64,000 bases of DNA, taken from contig JARHVA010003634.1 in the NCBI GenBank assembly GCA_037957365.1, positions 1,145,001-1,209,000 on the forward strand. The letters run 5' to 3'. Positions 63,914 through 64,000 of the stretch are shown here, piece by piece (positions within the stretch are counted from its first letter, which is position 1; each line of letters opens with the position of its first letter). The DNA is from Torreya grandis. Taxonomy: Eukaryota; Streptophyta; Pinopsida; Cupressales; Taxaceae. The notes beneath the pieces were generated by a model. It was not told the origin of the DNA. It ran no database searches and worked only from the letters and a program-made list of their open reading frames with translations. A program made the position numbers and the translations under genes.

Positions 63914-64000
63914 ATCATAGAGAGTTTTAGACTCTATAAGGACCATCTATGTGGATTATCATGGTTTGATCAATCATATTCAGTATGGTTAAAGGTGTAG
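63914..64000. repeat. Dispersed repeat shared with the 20.4-kb duplication junction
   Basis: From TCATAGAGAGTTTTAGACTC onward this end of the window is nearly identical to 20388-20472 in direct orientation. It is cut by the window edge, so the full repeat cannot be described. Confidence 0.85.

Overview
This window looks like nuclear DNA of a seed plant, most likely a gymnosperm or another large-genome lineage. It is strongly AT-rich, very gene-poor, and filled with old retrotransposons, DNA-transposon remains and simple repeats. Two protein families recognisable from motifs point to a plant: a dirigent protein (as a pseudogene) and, less securely, an ICR/RIP-type ROP-interactor exon. No bacterial operon, rRNA, tRNA or CRISPR was seen, and no intact protein-coding gene could be supported. 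Most recognisable coding sequence is decayed, usually by in-frame TAG/TGA/TAA where CAG, CGA or CAA is expected, as in long-methylated repeats.

Layout. 1-5 kb: a (TC)n/(TG)n microsatellite, then a complete non-autonomous LTR retrotransposon (1511-4894) with a perfect 5-bp target duplication TGTTT, tRNA-iMet-type primer site and polypurine tract but no coding capacity. 8-14 kb: two decayed gag-like or coiled-coil reading frames of one family in opposite orientation. 17-25 kb: a roughly 3.3-kb tandem duplication carrying a dirigent pseudogene. The junction holds about 110 bp of foreign sequence that recurs at the extreme right end of the window, and the second copy contains a 717-bp AC/AT microsatellite absent from the first. 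25.5-28.9 kb: a decayed, intron-containing gene with motifs of a DDE-type transposase-like protein; several introns can be placed because the reading frame carries through them. 29.6-31.5 kb: a convergent, minus-strand, multi-exon decayed gene that I do not recognise. 36.7-48.4 kb: a minus-strand Ty3/gypsy element with about 2.4-kb LTRs, gag, protease and the integrase C-terminus, but no visible reverse transcriptase. 50.3-53.5 kb: a Ty1/copia remnant with a gag fragment and a GC-richer insert of unknown origin. 53.75-53.88 kb: a possible host exon on the minus strand. 54-64 kb: AT-rich intergenic DNA with small tandem duplications, a (TA)n tract and a striking C-rich tract at 59.95-60.08 kb.

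The genes do not form a pathway. The window is best read as a record of transposon insertion, decay and local duplication. The least ordinary items are the intron-bearing transposase-like gene with its convergent neighbour, and the tandem duplication with a junction filler matching a site 43 kb away. All assignments are by eye; no database search was possible.
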